A stretch of DNA of 64,000 nt from Rossellomorea marisflavi (GTDB lineage Bacteria > Bacillota > Bacilli > Bacillales > Bacillaceae_B). Under the pieces are notes generated by a model. That model ran no database searches. It was not told the DNA's origin and worked only from the letters and a program-made list of their open reading frames with translations. The stretch spans positions 794,001 through 858,000 of the forward strand of contig NZ_CP081870.1 of NCBI RefSeq assembly GCF_022170785.1, given 5' to 3'. The translations under genes were made by a program, and so were the position numbers. This document shows, piece after piece, positions 17,167 through 25,160 of this stretch. How positions within the stretch are numbered: position 1 is the stretch's first letter; each line of letters begins with the position of its first letter.

Positions 17167-18351
17167 TCACATAGGAACAATGATCATCAATTTTGTCCCG
17201 TTTCCTGGAGTACTGTTAATTTTTATTTTGCCCCCTAGTAGACGCACACGCTCCCTCATCCCTAGGAGACCATATTTTCCGTTGCTTTTTTCAATTTGTT
17301 TGGTGGAGAACCCAACTCCATCGTCCTCAATGATCAAATGCAATTGATTGTGGTGTTGGTGGATTTTAATTGACAGATGCTTGGCATGAGCATGCTTTTC
17401 TACATTTGCCAATGCTTCCCCAAGGATTTTTAGGGTGTGTTCGCTCGCGAGCCCTGATATCTTGGAAATGGACTCGATATCTTTTGATACATCAACAGAA
17501 TGATTTGAAGTGAATTCGTCGATTCGCTTGTTAACAGCACTAGTGAAATTAAAGTCTGGAAGTGTTGTACTTCGGAGATCGTCGATGGCCGTTCGCGCTT
17601 CGCTTAAAGTTGTTCTTGCCTGCTGCATCGAGCGTCCGATGATTTCATGTGCTCGATGCTCATTCCCTTTTTGTAAATAAGCATCTACAGCTTCAAGTTG
17701 CATAATCAAGCCGGCCAGCCCTTGAGCAAGCGTGTCGTGAAGATCTCTTGCCATTCTTTGCCTTTCATTGGATAGGGTTAGTTCCTCAACCTTCTGGTGA
17801 GCCTGCTCAAGTTCTCGGAGAAAGTACCCCATCCTTTGTCGTTCATTAACTTGACGATTATAAAGTACTGTATAAAAAATGATGATTGACAGAATGATGA
17901 ACAGTACTGGAATTAATAATGGAAGATCATCCAATCCGTAATTAATCCCAATTGCTACACAGAACAATCCATATAGTAGCCCAAACATTAAGCCCACCTT
18001 AGTGTAGCTCTTTAGTATAGTAATGCCTTGGGCGATAAGAATGGGTAATAGTCCAATTAATATGACAGGAGACCCTTTTGGAATAAGGAACGCCGATACA
18101 AATATCAAGGCCCCTTGTACAAAAAAGTAATGCCAGTAACGGTTCTTGGGAAAGTTAGTAGAAAACCAGTATAAAAGGACATGGAGTCCCATGAGTCCAG
18201 TAAAGATTATGCTTTTCGTAACCATCGGTTGATTCAAAGACTGCAAAATGAGAGTCGATACGTATACCAAGCTAACCCAGAAAACGATAGGAGTTTTAGA
18301 AAATAAAGATACATCAAATTGAAATTTATTAATTTTTTTAGGTTTTCTCAT
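17167..18351 (-). CDS. ydfH: YdfH-like sensor histidine kinase
   Basis: About 394 residues; ATGs at 18363 and 18357 (as GTG) and 18351 are possible, with GGTG best spaced for 18351 (MRKPKKINKF). Five to six membrane helices fill residues 20-165 with little outside loop, suggesting a membrane-embedded signal. HisKA_3 follows with His205 in QRMARDLHDTLAQGLAGLIM, then an HATPase domain (EALANVEKHAHAKHL, and DDGVGFS and GLLGMRERVRLLGG). Phosphorylates the regulator encoded next. Confidence 0.9.
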   Translation of the reverse strand: MRKPKKINKFQFDVSLFSKTPIVFWVSLVYVSTLILQSLNQPMVTKSIIFTGLMGLHVLLYWFSTNFPKNRYWHYFFVQGALIFVSAFLIPKGSPVILIGLLPILIAQGITILKSYTKVGLMFGLLYGLFCVAIGINYGLDDLPLLIPVLFIILSIIIFYTVLYNRQVNERQRMGYFLRELEQAHQKVEELTLSNERQRMARDLHDTLAQGLAGLIMQLEAVDAYLQKGNEHRAHEIIGRSMQQARTTLSEARTAIDDLRSTTLPDFNFTSAVNKRIDEFTSNHSVDVSKDIESISKISGLASEHTLKILGEALANVEKHAHAKHLSIKIHQHHNQLHLIIEDDGVGFSTKQIEKSNGKYGLLGMRERVRLLGGKIKINSTPGNGTKLMIIVPM

Positions 18352-18396
18352 ATTCATCACCATTTTTTATTATATATCATTTGTGTCAAGATTAAG

Positions 18397-18426
18397 CTGT
18401 ACAAAAAGGCATGCCCTTTTGTACAG
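18397..18426. promoter_or_regulatory. 30-bp near-perfect palindrome upstream of ydfH
   Basis: CTGTACAAAAAGGCA is followed by TGCCCTTTTGTACAG; the 15-bp arms differ at a single pair. It lies 46 bases before the kinase start. The half-site GCCC-N4-GTAC resembles, as I recall it, the published B. subtilis YdfI box, so self-regulation by YdfI is plausible. Confidence 0.5.
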
Positions 18427-18589
18427 TACAACTTACAACTAATAGTTCTATGTCTTCAGTGGTGAAATAGATGTATTGAAGTGATTGTAAATATTACAAT
18501 GAAATACTTGCCCATAATGGTAAATGACTATCCAACAAATATCTTCATCAATTGTCTACAACATCACGTCTAGTTATAGGAATGTAGAG

Positions 18590-18795
18590 TTAGTCGATAA
18601 ATTACACCAAATTGCAAATAAGAAAGTCTGCTCCCCGCCCCACAAACTATAGCTTGGACCATGGCCAATGGCTCTATACCTAATCAAGGAACTAAACGTT
18701 TCTTGTATCGGGAGAAGAACTTGGGAGCAACCAACATTCAAATTGCGAGTGAAGACCTGTAGCAAATAGATGACCTCATGCCTAAGGAATCTGTA
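18590..18795 (+). pseudogene. Aldo/keto reductase remnant (carboxy end)
   Basis: No open frame is intact, but two frames read together give KLHQIANKKVCSPPHKL, then WTMANGSIPNQGTKRFLYRE, KNLGATNIQIASEDL, a stop, and QIDDLMPKE. This follows the end of NADP-dependent aldo/keto reductases (ALAW, IPGTKR, NLGA, L-x-x-ED-L, ID). At least one frameshift near 18650 and a TAG at about 18762 interrupt it, and the first two thirds of the gene are missing. Confidence 0.7.
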
Positions 18796-18879
18796 TTCTT
18801 AGAGAGCGTGTATAGGTGTGGCCTGGATTGTGTGACCCCCTCATTAAAAAGGATATATTAAAGAAGAAAGGTGAAAAAC

Positions 18880-18903
18880 AGCCTACCGATTATTCGGTAG
18901 GCT
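18880..18903 (-). terminator. Terminator overlapping the recombinase end
   Basis: AGCCTACCGA and TCGGTAGGCT form a perfect 10-bp stem around TTAT, followed on the minus strand by GTTTTTC. The recombinase stop codon lies inside the hairpin. Confidence 0.75.
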
Positions 18904-19221
18904 CCAGCAAGTTGCGTTTATTTAGCTCTTTGTATAATAGAGATTTGCTCACACCGGTTTCCGCGGTGATCTCCGAAATCGTCATTTCTCGTGCGTCATA
19001 TAGGGATAAGGCATACCGAATCTTTTACGGATTCATTTTAGGCCTTCCCCGCGCCTTCCCCTCGCACGAGCTGCGGACAATCCTGCAGCAGTTCGCTCAC
19101 GGATCATGTTTCGTTCTAATTCTGCCATGATCCCAATCATGCCGAACATGGCTTTTCCAATCGCTGTCCTCATATCCAATTGCTCCGATATGCTCACTAG
19201 CTCCACACTTTTCCCGCACAC
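18890..19221 (-). pseudogene. Serine recombinase (resolvase/invertase) remnant
   Basis: The segment ending at 19033 reads LVSISEQLDMRTAIGKAMFG, MIGIMAELERNMIRERTAAG and LSAARARGRRG, the second half of a Tn3-type resolvase catalytic domain with its long E helix. A shifted frame continues with a stop near 19026 and then KIRYALSLYDAREMTISEIT and GVSKSLLYKELNKRNLLEP, the DNA-binding HTH. The amino-terminal part with the catalytic Ser is missing. This is a remnant of a mobile element; no flanking terminal repeats were identified. Confidence 0.8.
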
Positions 19222-19395
19222 GCTAAGTAAACACTATTTTCAATACATGGTTCTTATGTCAGATTAAATCTCCAAGCCCCTTCGCAAGAACTGAACGGGG
19301 GAATCATAGGCACCTAAACCATTGGTAGCAGGTCTGATTATGGATAGCCACCCCGTCTCAAGTCTATGTACTATAGAAGGAAAGAGGTGATGACT
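19222..19395. other. Intergenic, possible mobile-element scar
   Basis: About 170 bases between the recombinase remnant and the beta-lactamase with no coding signal other than the lactamase ribosome binding site (GAGGTG). I did not find matching terminal repeats that would define an element end. Confidence 0.35.
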
Positions 19396-20289
19396 GTGAA
19401 GAAGAAAATGATGATAGTGATCATGTCGTTGGTTGCTCTGCTGGTTCTGTCTGCCTGCATGAAGCCGGAGAAATCAGCGGAATCTTCACCTGAAAAGAAG
19501 AAGAGCACAGTTTCCGATGAGACTTTTGCCAATATCGAGGATAAATATGACGCTCGCGTAGGTATCTATGCCATCGATACGGGGTCGGACCGGACCATCG
19601 ACTATCGATCGGAGGAGCGTTTTGCCTTCACTTCCACCTACAAGGCGCTGGCGGCTGCACTTGTGTTGAAACAGAATTCCATGGATGAACTAGAGGAGGT
19701 CATCACGTACACCGAGGATGACCTGGTTTCGTACTCTCCCATAACGGAAAAACATGTTGAGACCGGCATGACCCTGGCGGAACTAAGCGAGGCGGCGGTC
19801 CGGACCAGTGACAACACGGCCGGCAACTTACTTTTTGAGGAACTGGGAGGCCCTGAACAATTCCAGCAATCTCTAAGGGAGATCGGCGATGACGTGACAC
19901 AATCCGATCGATACGAGACGGCTTTGAATGAATTCACCCCGGGAAATACCCGTGACACCAGCACTCCGGCGGCCCTTGCCACGAGTCTTCAAGGATTTGC
20001 AGTGGGCGGTTTGCTTCCGGACGATAAGCGTGAAATTCTGATAGATTGGATGAAAGGCAATGCGACGGGAGACACGCTGATCCGTGCCGGCGCACCTGAT
20101 GGCTGGACGGTCGCTGATAAGAGCGGGGCCGGAAGATATGGGACAAGAAATGATATCGCCGTGGTCTGGGCGCCAGATCGGGAGCCGATCATTATGGCAA
20201 TCATGACCCGCCACGATACAGAGGATGCAGACTATGACGATGCGCTGATTGCCGAGGTAGCCGAAGTCACCCTGGAGGCTTTGAAGTAA
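19396..20289 (+). CDS. bla: Class A beta-lactamase, lipoprotein form
   Basis: 298 residues from GTG 19396 (GAGGTG six bases upstream); ATG 19390 is an alternative. A lipobox LSAC gives lipidated Cys21, so the enzyme should be anchored outside the membrane. Motifs: S80-T-Y-K83 (nucleophile and general base), SDN in VRTSDNTAGN, an omega-loop with YETALNEFTPGNTRDTSTP carrying the expected Glu, and KSG in ADKSGAGRYG in place of the usual KTG. Length is typical with a linker. No BlaI/BlaR pair is adjacent, so expression is probably unregulated by that route. Likely a penicillinase. Confidence 0.92.
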   Translation: MKKKMMIVIMSLVALLVLSACMKPEKSAESSPEKKKSTVSDETFANIEDKYDARVGIYAIDTGSDRTIDYRSEERFAFTSTYKALAAALVLKQNSMDELEEVITYTEDDLVSYSPITEKHVETGMTLAELSEAAVRTSDNTAGNLLFEELGGPEQFQQSLREIGDDVTQSDRYETALNEFTPGNTRDTSTPAALATSLQGFAVGGLLPDDKREILIDWMKGNATGDTLIRAGAPDGWTVADKSGAGRYGTRNDIAVVWAPDREPIIMAIMTRHDTEDADYDDALIAEVAEVTLEALK

Positions 20290-20332
20290 CATCAAAAATA
20301 CCATGTTAATAAACGAAGAAAGAGGTCATTAG

Positions 20333-21181
20333 ATGAAATCCGTACTATTAATCGGCCAATCGAATATGGCAGGAAGAGGATTCATAGAGGACGTGCCTCC
20401 GATCTACAATGAGCATATCAACATGCTGCGAAATGGTAGGTGGCAGATGATGGCTGAGCCCTTGAATGTAGATCGCCACGTAGCTGGTGTGGGCCCGGCA
20501 GCGTCATTCGCTCAAGCTTGGACAGAGGAGCACCCGGGTGAGTCCATCGGTTTGATCCCCTGCGCCGAGGGAGGAAGTTCGATAGATGAGTGGTCGTCTG
20601 ATGGGATCCTGACCAGACATGCCATTTCCGAAGTGAGATTTGCCATGGAAACGAGTGAACTTGTCGGTATCCTATGGCATCAGGGAGAAAGCGACAGCTA
20701 CGGGGGGCGCTATGAAACGTATAAGGAGAAAGTCTGCACGTTATTCAATCACTTGAGAGAGGAATTGAATGCTCCGGATATCCCCACTATCATGGGAGAA
20801 TTGGGAGAGTACCTTGGGGAATCGGGATTCGGAAAGAGTGCGGTGGAGTATAAGCAAGTGAACGAGGTGCTAGCTGACGTTGCCCATTCCGAAGAACATA
20901 CGTATCTAGTAACCTCAAAGGGAATGACGGCTAATCCCGACGGCATTCATATGGATGCCATCTCCCAAAGGCAATTCGGATTGAGGTACTATGAAGCATT
21001 CTTGAACCGAACGAATGTGGTAGACAAAGTGGATCAAGAAGACGGATGGATTGAACGAACAACGAATCGTGCAAGGACGAAAAATGAGGAAATCTTTGTT
21101 CTTAGCACGAAATTTGCCAATGGAGAAATTCATTTTGAGGAGTTTTCCATCAAGATGGACAACATTCTTGAACGAAAATAA
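20333..21181 (+). CDS. Sialate O-acetylesterase / carbohydrate esterase 6-like SGNH hydrolase
   Basis: 282 residues behind AAAGAGG. SGNH blocks: GQSNMAGRG with nucleophile Ser10, a Gly in AEGGSSIDEW, WHQGESDSY and the acid-base DGIHMDAISQRQFG. These are the CE6/SASA signatures; the family removes acetyl groups from sugars such as xylan or sialic acid. There is no signal peptide, so it is cytoplasmic and probably acts on imported acetylated sugars. The last 60 residues are charged and beyond the core fold. It follows bla by 43 bases. Confidence 0.85.
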   Translation: MKSVLLIGQSNMAGRGFIEDVPPIYNEHINMLRNGRWQMMAEPLNVDRHVAGVGPAASFAQAWTEEHPGESIGLIPCAEGGSSIDEWSSDGILTRHAISEVRFAMETSELVGILWHQGESDSYGGRYETYKEKVCTLFNHLREELNAPDIPTIMGELGEYLGESGFGKSAVEYKQVNEVLADVAHSEEHTYLVTSKGMTANPDGIHMDAISQRQFGLRYYEAFLNRTNVVDKVDQEDGWIERTTNRARTKNEEIFVLSTKFANGEIHFEEFSIKMDNILERK

Positions 21182-21284
21182 GATGCACACGTCAAATCGA
21201 TCTCTATAGAGCAAGATCTGGCAATAGAATATGCCCTGACTTGAGAGAGGTCGTATTAAAATCAGAACCAATTCAGGAATGAGG

Positions 21285-21314
21285 CCCAACCCCGTTGTAT
21301 GGAGTTGGGTTTTT
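21285..21314 (+). terminator. Rho-independent terminator
   Basis: CCCAAC pairs with GTTGGG, extended by weaker pairs, followed by TTTTTATTTT; about 100 bases after the esterase. Confidence 0.65.
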
Positions 21315-21376
21315 ATTTTGTTACGGGATTTCCTTGCATATTTATGGAATAAATATATACAATTTCACTTATATAT

Positions 21377-21408
21377 CTTATTATATGAATATATAATCAT
21401 ATAATAAG
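21377..21408. promoter_or_regulatory. 12-bp perfect AT-rich inverted repeat
   Basis: CTTATTATATGA (21377-21388) and TCATATAATAAG (21397-21408) are perfect arms around ATATATAA, ending four bases before the AGGAGG site of the flavoprotein gene. It overlaps TATAAT-like hexamers, so a bound repressor would block transcription. Confidence 0.6.
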
Positions 21409-21423
21409 ATTAGGAGGATAAAG

Positions 21424-22458
21424 ATGTACGAGACAATCATCATCGGTGGTGGGCAAGCGGGCATGGCCATGGGTCATTACTTAAAGAAATCGGGTGGATC
21501 CTTTCTGATTCTGGATCAAGCAAGCTCTGTGGGGGAGAGCTGGAAAAAGAGATATAATTCGCTGAAGCTCTTTACCCCACGGTCGATGTCTTCCCTGCCA
21601 GGTCTTCCTCTTAGTGGGGAGGAGGATGTTTACCCAGGGAAGGATGAGGTGGCCTCTTATCTGGAGGAGTATGCGAAGAGGTTCGATCTTCCCCTGAAGC
21701 TGAAAACGACGGTGGTGAAGCTGGAGAAGGAGACCGGAGTGTTCAAGATGTCGACTGATCAGGGAATCCTGCTCGCGAAGCAGGTAGTGGTGGCGACAGG
21801 ACCATTTCAGACCCCTGCACTCCCGGCGGAAGCAAGGTCTGGAACCATCCATCAGCTGCATTCCTCCAGCTACAGGCAAGCTGATCAACTCGTTCCCGGG
21901 TCGGTGCTCGTGGTGGGAGGCGGCAATTCAGGTGCGCAAATCGCCGTGGAACTGGCCGAAACGCGAACCGTCTATCTGTCTGTCGGATCAAAGATGAAGT
22001 TCCTGCCTCAGCGATTAGCGGGGAAGAGCATCTTCTGGTGGTTCAAGCGTCTGGGCGTGTTGAGCGTCACGTCATCTTCCGGTCCAGGGCGGTATCTCCG
22101 GAAACAACCTGATCCAATCTTCGGAAAGGAACTGAAGGAATTGATCAGGAAAGGGAGAGTCGTCGTCAAGCCTCGATTCAAGAGTATGGAGGAAGAACGG
22201 GTGACTTTTGTGGATGGCACCACGATGGATATTTCAAATATTGTTTGGGCGACAGGATTCAGACAGAATTTTGACTGGATATCCGTTGCTGGTGTACTGG
22301 ACCCAGAAGGAAAGCCTCTCCACCACAGAGGCGTTTCGCCCGAGAAGGGCCTCTACTTCATCGGACTGCCTTGGCAGCATAGGAGGGGATCCGCCTTGCT
22401 GCAGGGTGTGGGGGAGGATGCGAGGTATCTTTATGAGAAGATATGTGGGGGAAGCTGA
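21424..22458 (+). CDS. FAD-dependent NAD(P)-binding monooxygenase-like oxidoreductase
   Basis: 344 residues. FAD-binding Rossmann motif IIIGGGQAGMAMGHYLKKSG at 5-24, an NAD(P) Rossmann motif VLVVGGGNSGAQIAVELAE near 160, and ATG motifs in VVVATGPFQTP and NIVWATGFRQNFDW. The layout matches CzcO/YdhR-like flavoprotein monooxygenases. Monocistronic, behind a palindrome and followed by a strong terminator. The substrate is unknown. Confidence 0.9.
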   Translation: MYETIIIGGGQAGMAMGHYLKKSGGSFLILDQASSVGESWKKRYNSLKLFTPRSMSSLPGLPLSGEEDVYPGKDEVASYLEEYAKRFDLPLKLKTTVVKLEKETGVFKMSTDQGILLAKQVVVATGPFQTPALPAEARSGTIHQLHSSSYRQADQLVPGSVLVVGGGNSGAQIAVELAETRTVYLSVGSKMKFLPQRLAGKSIFWWFKRLGVLSVTSSSGPGRYLRKQPDPIFGKELKELIRKGRVVVKPRFKSMEEERVTFVDGTTMDISNIVWATGFRQNFDWISVAGVLDPEGKPLHHRGVSPEKGLYFIGLPWQHRRGSALLQGVGEDARYLYEKICGGS

Positions 22459-22516
22459 TCTTTGAGTGAAAAGGACATTTGGTATTTTTTCACCTATCAT
22501 ACGCAGAAATTATTTT

Positions 22517-22560
22517 AAAAAGAAGCATCTTTCATACTCAGATGAAAGATGCTTCTTTTT
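22517..22560. terminator. Bidirectional terminator, 19-bp stem
   Basis: A perfect 19-bp stem (AAAAAGAAGCATCTTTCAT with its complement) around ACTCAG, with A and T runs on either side. It ends both the flavoprotein gene and the convergent HPr-like operon. Confidence 0.92.
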
Positions 22561-22585
22561 GTTGTCATGAATAGGTTCATAGATC

Positions 22586-22840
22586 CTAACTCCCTGAGAG
22601 GAGGGCTACCAATGCTACAATCGCGTGACTTTCATCTTCTCCTTCAGTCATCACCGTGACATGATTCCCAAAACGAACATCCAGGTCCAGGACTTCCATC
22701 AGGTCTTTTCCATTGGCGCAGCACCCTTCCTTGTACAGGGTAACGTGTGAAGAGAAGGACCGTGCTCTTTGAACGAAATAGGAGGTATTGGTGGCGGAAA
22801 GTCCTCTTATCAAACAGATATTTACTTTCTGCACGCGCAA
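22586..22840 (-). CDS. HPr-like protein lacking both phosphorylation sites
   Basis: 84 residues from TTG 22840 (AAGGTG upstream). Length and spacing align without gaps to HPr: the active-site segment GIHARPA becomes GLSATNT (His15 to Ser15, Arg17 to Thr17), and the regulatory segment NLKSIMGV becomes NGKDLMEV (Ser46 to Asp46). The end HVTVMTEGEDESHAIVALVA matches the HPr last strand and helix. It cannot carry phosphate from enzyme I, and Asp46 could imitate seryl-phosphorylated HPr, the CcpA co-effector. It follows a ROK regulator and a sugar acetyltransferase on the same strand, 23 bases from the latter. Regulatory role is inferred. Confidence 0.75.
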   Translation of the reverse strand: MRVQKVNICLIRGLSATNTSYFVQRARSFSSHVTLYKEGCCANGKDLMEVLDLDVRFGNHVTVMTEGEDESHAIVALVALLSGS

Positions 22841-22863
22841 TTATTTCACCTTCTTTTCCTTCT

Positions 22864-23415
22864 TTAAATGGTTTTGATGATGCGACCGGGATTCCCGGCA
22901 ACCAAGACATGGTCGGGAACATCCTTTGTCACAACGGTACCAGAGGCAATGACACTATTATTCCCAATCGTCACACCTGGGTTGATAATCGCTCCACCGC
23001 CGATCCACACGTTATCCCCGATGGTTACGGGTTTTCCGTATTCTAAGCCAGAAACCCTCTCTTTATAATTTAAGGGGTGGGTGGCGGTATAGATATGAAC
23101 ACCAGGTGCCAAGAAGCAATTGTGACCGATCTTAATTTCACAGACATCTAACATAATACAGTTGAAGTTTGCAAAGAAGTTTTCACCTACATGAATATTA
23201 GAACCGTAGTCACATTGAAATTCTTTCTCAACATGAAACTGTTCACCAGTGGAGCCGAACAGTTCTTTTAACAAGTCCACTCTTCTGGGGTCAGCTGTAG
23301 GAGGCTGACTGATATCATCTAATAATCTCCTGGCATCTTGGCGTTCCTGTACCAAAACGGTATCACCGGGATCATATAAATGCCCGGCAAGCATTTTTTC
23401 TTTTTCAGTCTTCAT
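22864..23415 (-). CDS. maa: Maltose/galactoside O-acetyltransferase (Maa-like)
   Basis: 183 residues from ATG 23415, nine bases after AGGAGG; an ATG two codons earlier is too close to that site. The amino end [15 protein letters not shown] is the Mac domain and residues 60-183 form a left-handed beta helix with hexapeptide turns ([35 protein letters not shown]), with catalytic His in ATHPLN. It acetylates sugars with acetyl-CoA. It lies between the ROK regulator and the HPr-like gene and is probably co-transcribed with them. Confidence 0.92.
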   Translation of the reverse strand: MKTEKEKMLAGHLYDPGDTVLVQERQDARRLLDDISQPPTADPRRVDLLKELFGSTGEQFHVEKEFQCDYGSNIHVGENFFANFNCIMLDVCEIKIGHNCFLAPGVHIYTATHPLNYKERVSGLEYGKPVTIGDNVWIGGGAIINPGVTIGNNSVIASGTVVTKDVPDHVLVAGNPGRIIKTI

Positions 23416-23463
23416 GCTCATATTCCTCCTGTTTAATGGCTTACAAAAAGGACGTTCCGTTCA

Positions 23464-24483
23464 TCACGTAAGGGAAGTCTGATCCAGAAGAAGTTCTATG
23501 CACAACCGCTGAAGCCCCCTCAAATAATCCTTGGACCAATTACTGATTACCAGCTCAGGGAGATGGCTTTCTGGAATAAACGTACGGCTTCTTTGTAAGA
23601 TGGTCGTGATGTCAGAACCACCAATCTCCTGATCAGAGAAAATTACGGAATGGGGGTTGATGATGGCGGTGAAGGTAGCGATCAGTTGTCCGACCGCATC
23701 CGCTCCATGACCTTGTAATGATCCGGGTGAAATTTGTTCCTGGGAGAGGGATTGCCCAAAGCTCTTCCCGTGAACCTGTGGTACAAAGGAAATCTCCCCT
23801 GTGAAATGGGATTTTCCACGAACCAACTCTCCATTCACAAGGAGACCCGCCCCTGGACCGTTATGGCCAAAATAGAGATAGATGAAGGTGGACGAGCTTG
23901 GTTCAACGTAGGAATCGTTGTAGCTATAGCCCAAAACGGCGGCGTTCATGTCATTTTCAACCGTAGTAGGAGTTCCGAACTTCTCCTCTATTAGTGCTTT
24001 TAAATTAAGCCCATGCAGGTCTTCATAATGAGGAGCATAGAGGATGTCTCCTTGCCCGTTGACTGAAGCTGGGACTCCGAGCGAGACAGCCGAAATCCTG
24101 GGAAATCGATCCAACAGCCCGGAAACCAATTGAAGCAAAGGGGTCACATTCCCCTTGCCCAGTGAATCAGCAACCATGCCTTCCTCCAACACCTCGCCGA
24201 AACTATTGAATACTATAAATCCTAATTCGTCTTTTTCCACATAGACGGAGAGCCCCTGCTTGAAGTGGGGATTGTATCGGTAGCGCTTTGCCCTCCGCCC
24301 GCCGTTGGACTCATCTAACCCACCTAGTGATACTTCTCCCTGTTTTTCCATGTTTTCAAGTAACTTGGTAGCAGTGGGGAAGCTGATGGTCAGATGCTTG
24401 CTAATCTCGGCAGTAGTGGCAGAATCATGTACTAAGAAGAACTGACGAATGCGATAGAGATAGTCTTCAGATCTGCTTTTCAT
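23464..24483 (-). CDS. ROK-family transcriptional regulator
   Basis: 339 residues. An amino-terminal winged HTH (TTAEISKHLTISFPTATKLL) is followed by a ROK domain of about 270 residues. The sugar-kinase ATP motif DxGGT is not present where expected (the segment reads VYVEKDELGFIVFNSFGEVL), while ENDMNAAVLGYSY keeps the sugar-binding block. It should therefore be a sugar-sensing repressor rather than a kinase, like XylR/NagC. Palindromes near the start of both this gene and the divergent operon are the likely operators. Confidence 0.85.
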   Translation of the reverse strand: MKSRSEDYLYRIRQFFLVHDSATTAEISKHLTISFPTATKLLENMEKQGEVSLGGLDESNGGRRAKRYRYNPHFKQGLSVYVEKDELGFIVFNSFGEVLEEGMVADSLGKGNVTPLLQLVSGLLDRFPRISAVSLGVPASVNGQGDILYAPHYEDLHGLNLKALIEEKFGTPTTVENDMNAAVLGYSYNDSYVEPSSSTFIYLYFGHNGPGAGLLVNGELVRGKSHFTGEISFVPQVHGKSFGQSLSQEQISPGSLQGHGADAVGQLIATFTAIINPHSVIFSDQEIGGSDITTILQRSRTFIPESHLPELVISNWSKDYLRGLQRLCIELLLDQTSLT

Positions 24484-24507
24484 CTGAACCCAGTCCTTTC
24501 TATATCA

Positions 24508-24531
24508 ACTTATTAAAATCGTTTAAAAAGT
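24508..24531. promoter_or_regulatory. Candidate ROK operator, copy 1
   Basis: A 24-bp imperfect palindrome, ACTTATTAAAAT followed by CGTTTAAAAAGT, 25 bases upstream of the ROK gene start and 10 bases downstream of its -10 element. A copy differing at only two central bases lies before the divergent gene. Confidence 0.65.
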
Positions 24532-24541
24532 AGTCATTCAT

Positions 24542-24570
24542 ACTATAACAGGCTGAGAATGCTATGGCAA
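24542..24570 (-). promoter_or_regulatory. SigA-type promoter of the ROK operon
   Basis: On the minus strand TTGCCA (24570-24565), a 17-base spacer and TATAGT (24547-24542). The operator lies just downstream, placed to block transcription. Confidence 0.65.
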
Positions 24571-24632
24571 ACCCATTTTTTTTCAAAAATAAGACTAGAT
24601 AGGGAAAGTACGTTTGTGATATAGTAGCACCA

Positions 24633-24656
24633 ACTTATTAAAAGAGTTTAAAAAGT
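24633..24656. promoter_or_regulatory. Candidate ROK operator, copy 2
   Basis: ACTTATTAAAAG followed by AGTTTAAAAAGT, identical to copy 1 except at two central bases, and eight bases downstream of a TATAGT hexamer at 24620-24625 on the plus strand. It lies ahead of the VOC-MFS genes, tying both sides to one regulator. Confidence 0.65.
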
Positions 24657-24735
24657 GTCGGTTTCACCCCTATCCGTGCATTGGAAGCTAACGGATAGGC
24701 ACAAAAAAATTTACTATCGAATGGAGTGGACATAG

Positions 24736-25116
24736 GTGAAAATCGAACATATCGCCCTTTGGGTAAATGATTTGGAAAAAACAAAGGCCTTCTACATGAA
24801 GTATTTTCATGCTTCTTGCAATGACTTATATACCAATGAAATGAGAGGATTCTCATCGTATTTCCTCACGTTTTCAGGTGCAGCCAGATTCGAGATCATG
24901 AAGATGCACCAAGTCGACAAAAAAGCAGAACCTTTCCAGCTGGGATGGGCCCATATGGCGATATCGGTGGGGTCCAAGGAGGATGTAGATGAATTGACGG
25001 AACGATTAAGGGAAGATGGCTATACCATCTTCGGAGAGCCGCGGATCACGGGAGATGGCTACTATGAAAGTGTCGTATTGGACCCGGAAGGAAATCACGT
25101 GGAGATTACGCTATGA
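24736..25116 (+). CDS. VOC/glyoxalase-family protein
   Basis: 126 residues from GTG 24736 (GGAG nine bases upstream). Two beta-alpha-beta-beta-beta modules: MKIEHIALWVNDLEKTKAFY and LGWAHMAISVGSKEDVDELT. Metal ligands His5, His73 or nearby and Glu in NHVEITL are in the usual places. The family includes glyoxalase I, dioxygenases and resistance proteins; the reaction is unknown. First gene of the operon behind operator copy 2. Confidence 0.88.
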   Translation: MKIEHIALWVNDLEKTKAFYMKYFHASCNDLYTNEMRGFSSYFLTFSGAARFEIMKMHQVDKKAEPFQLGWAHMAISVGSKEDVDELTERLREDGYTIFGEPRITGDGYYESVVLDPEGNHVEITL

Positions 25117-25160
25117 AAGCAGTCTCTTTCAAGACACAGTTAGGAATGGGGTAGAGGAAG

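Noticed and set aside
18880..19395. Intact transposon around the resolvase
   Set aside because: The recombinase lacks its catalytic half and no terminal repeats were found; only a remnant can be supported.
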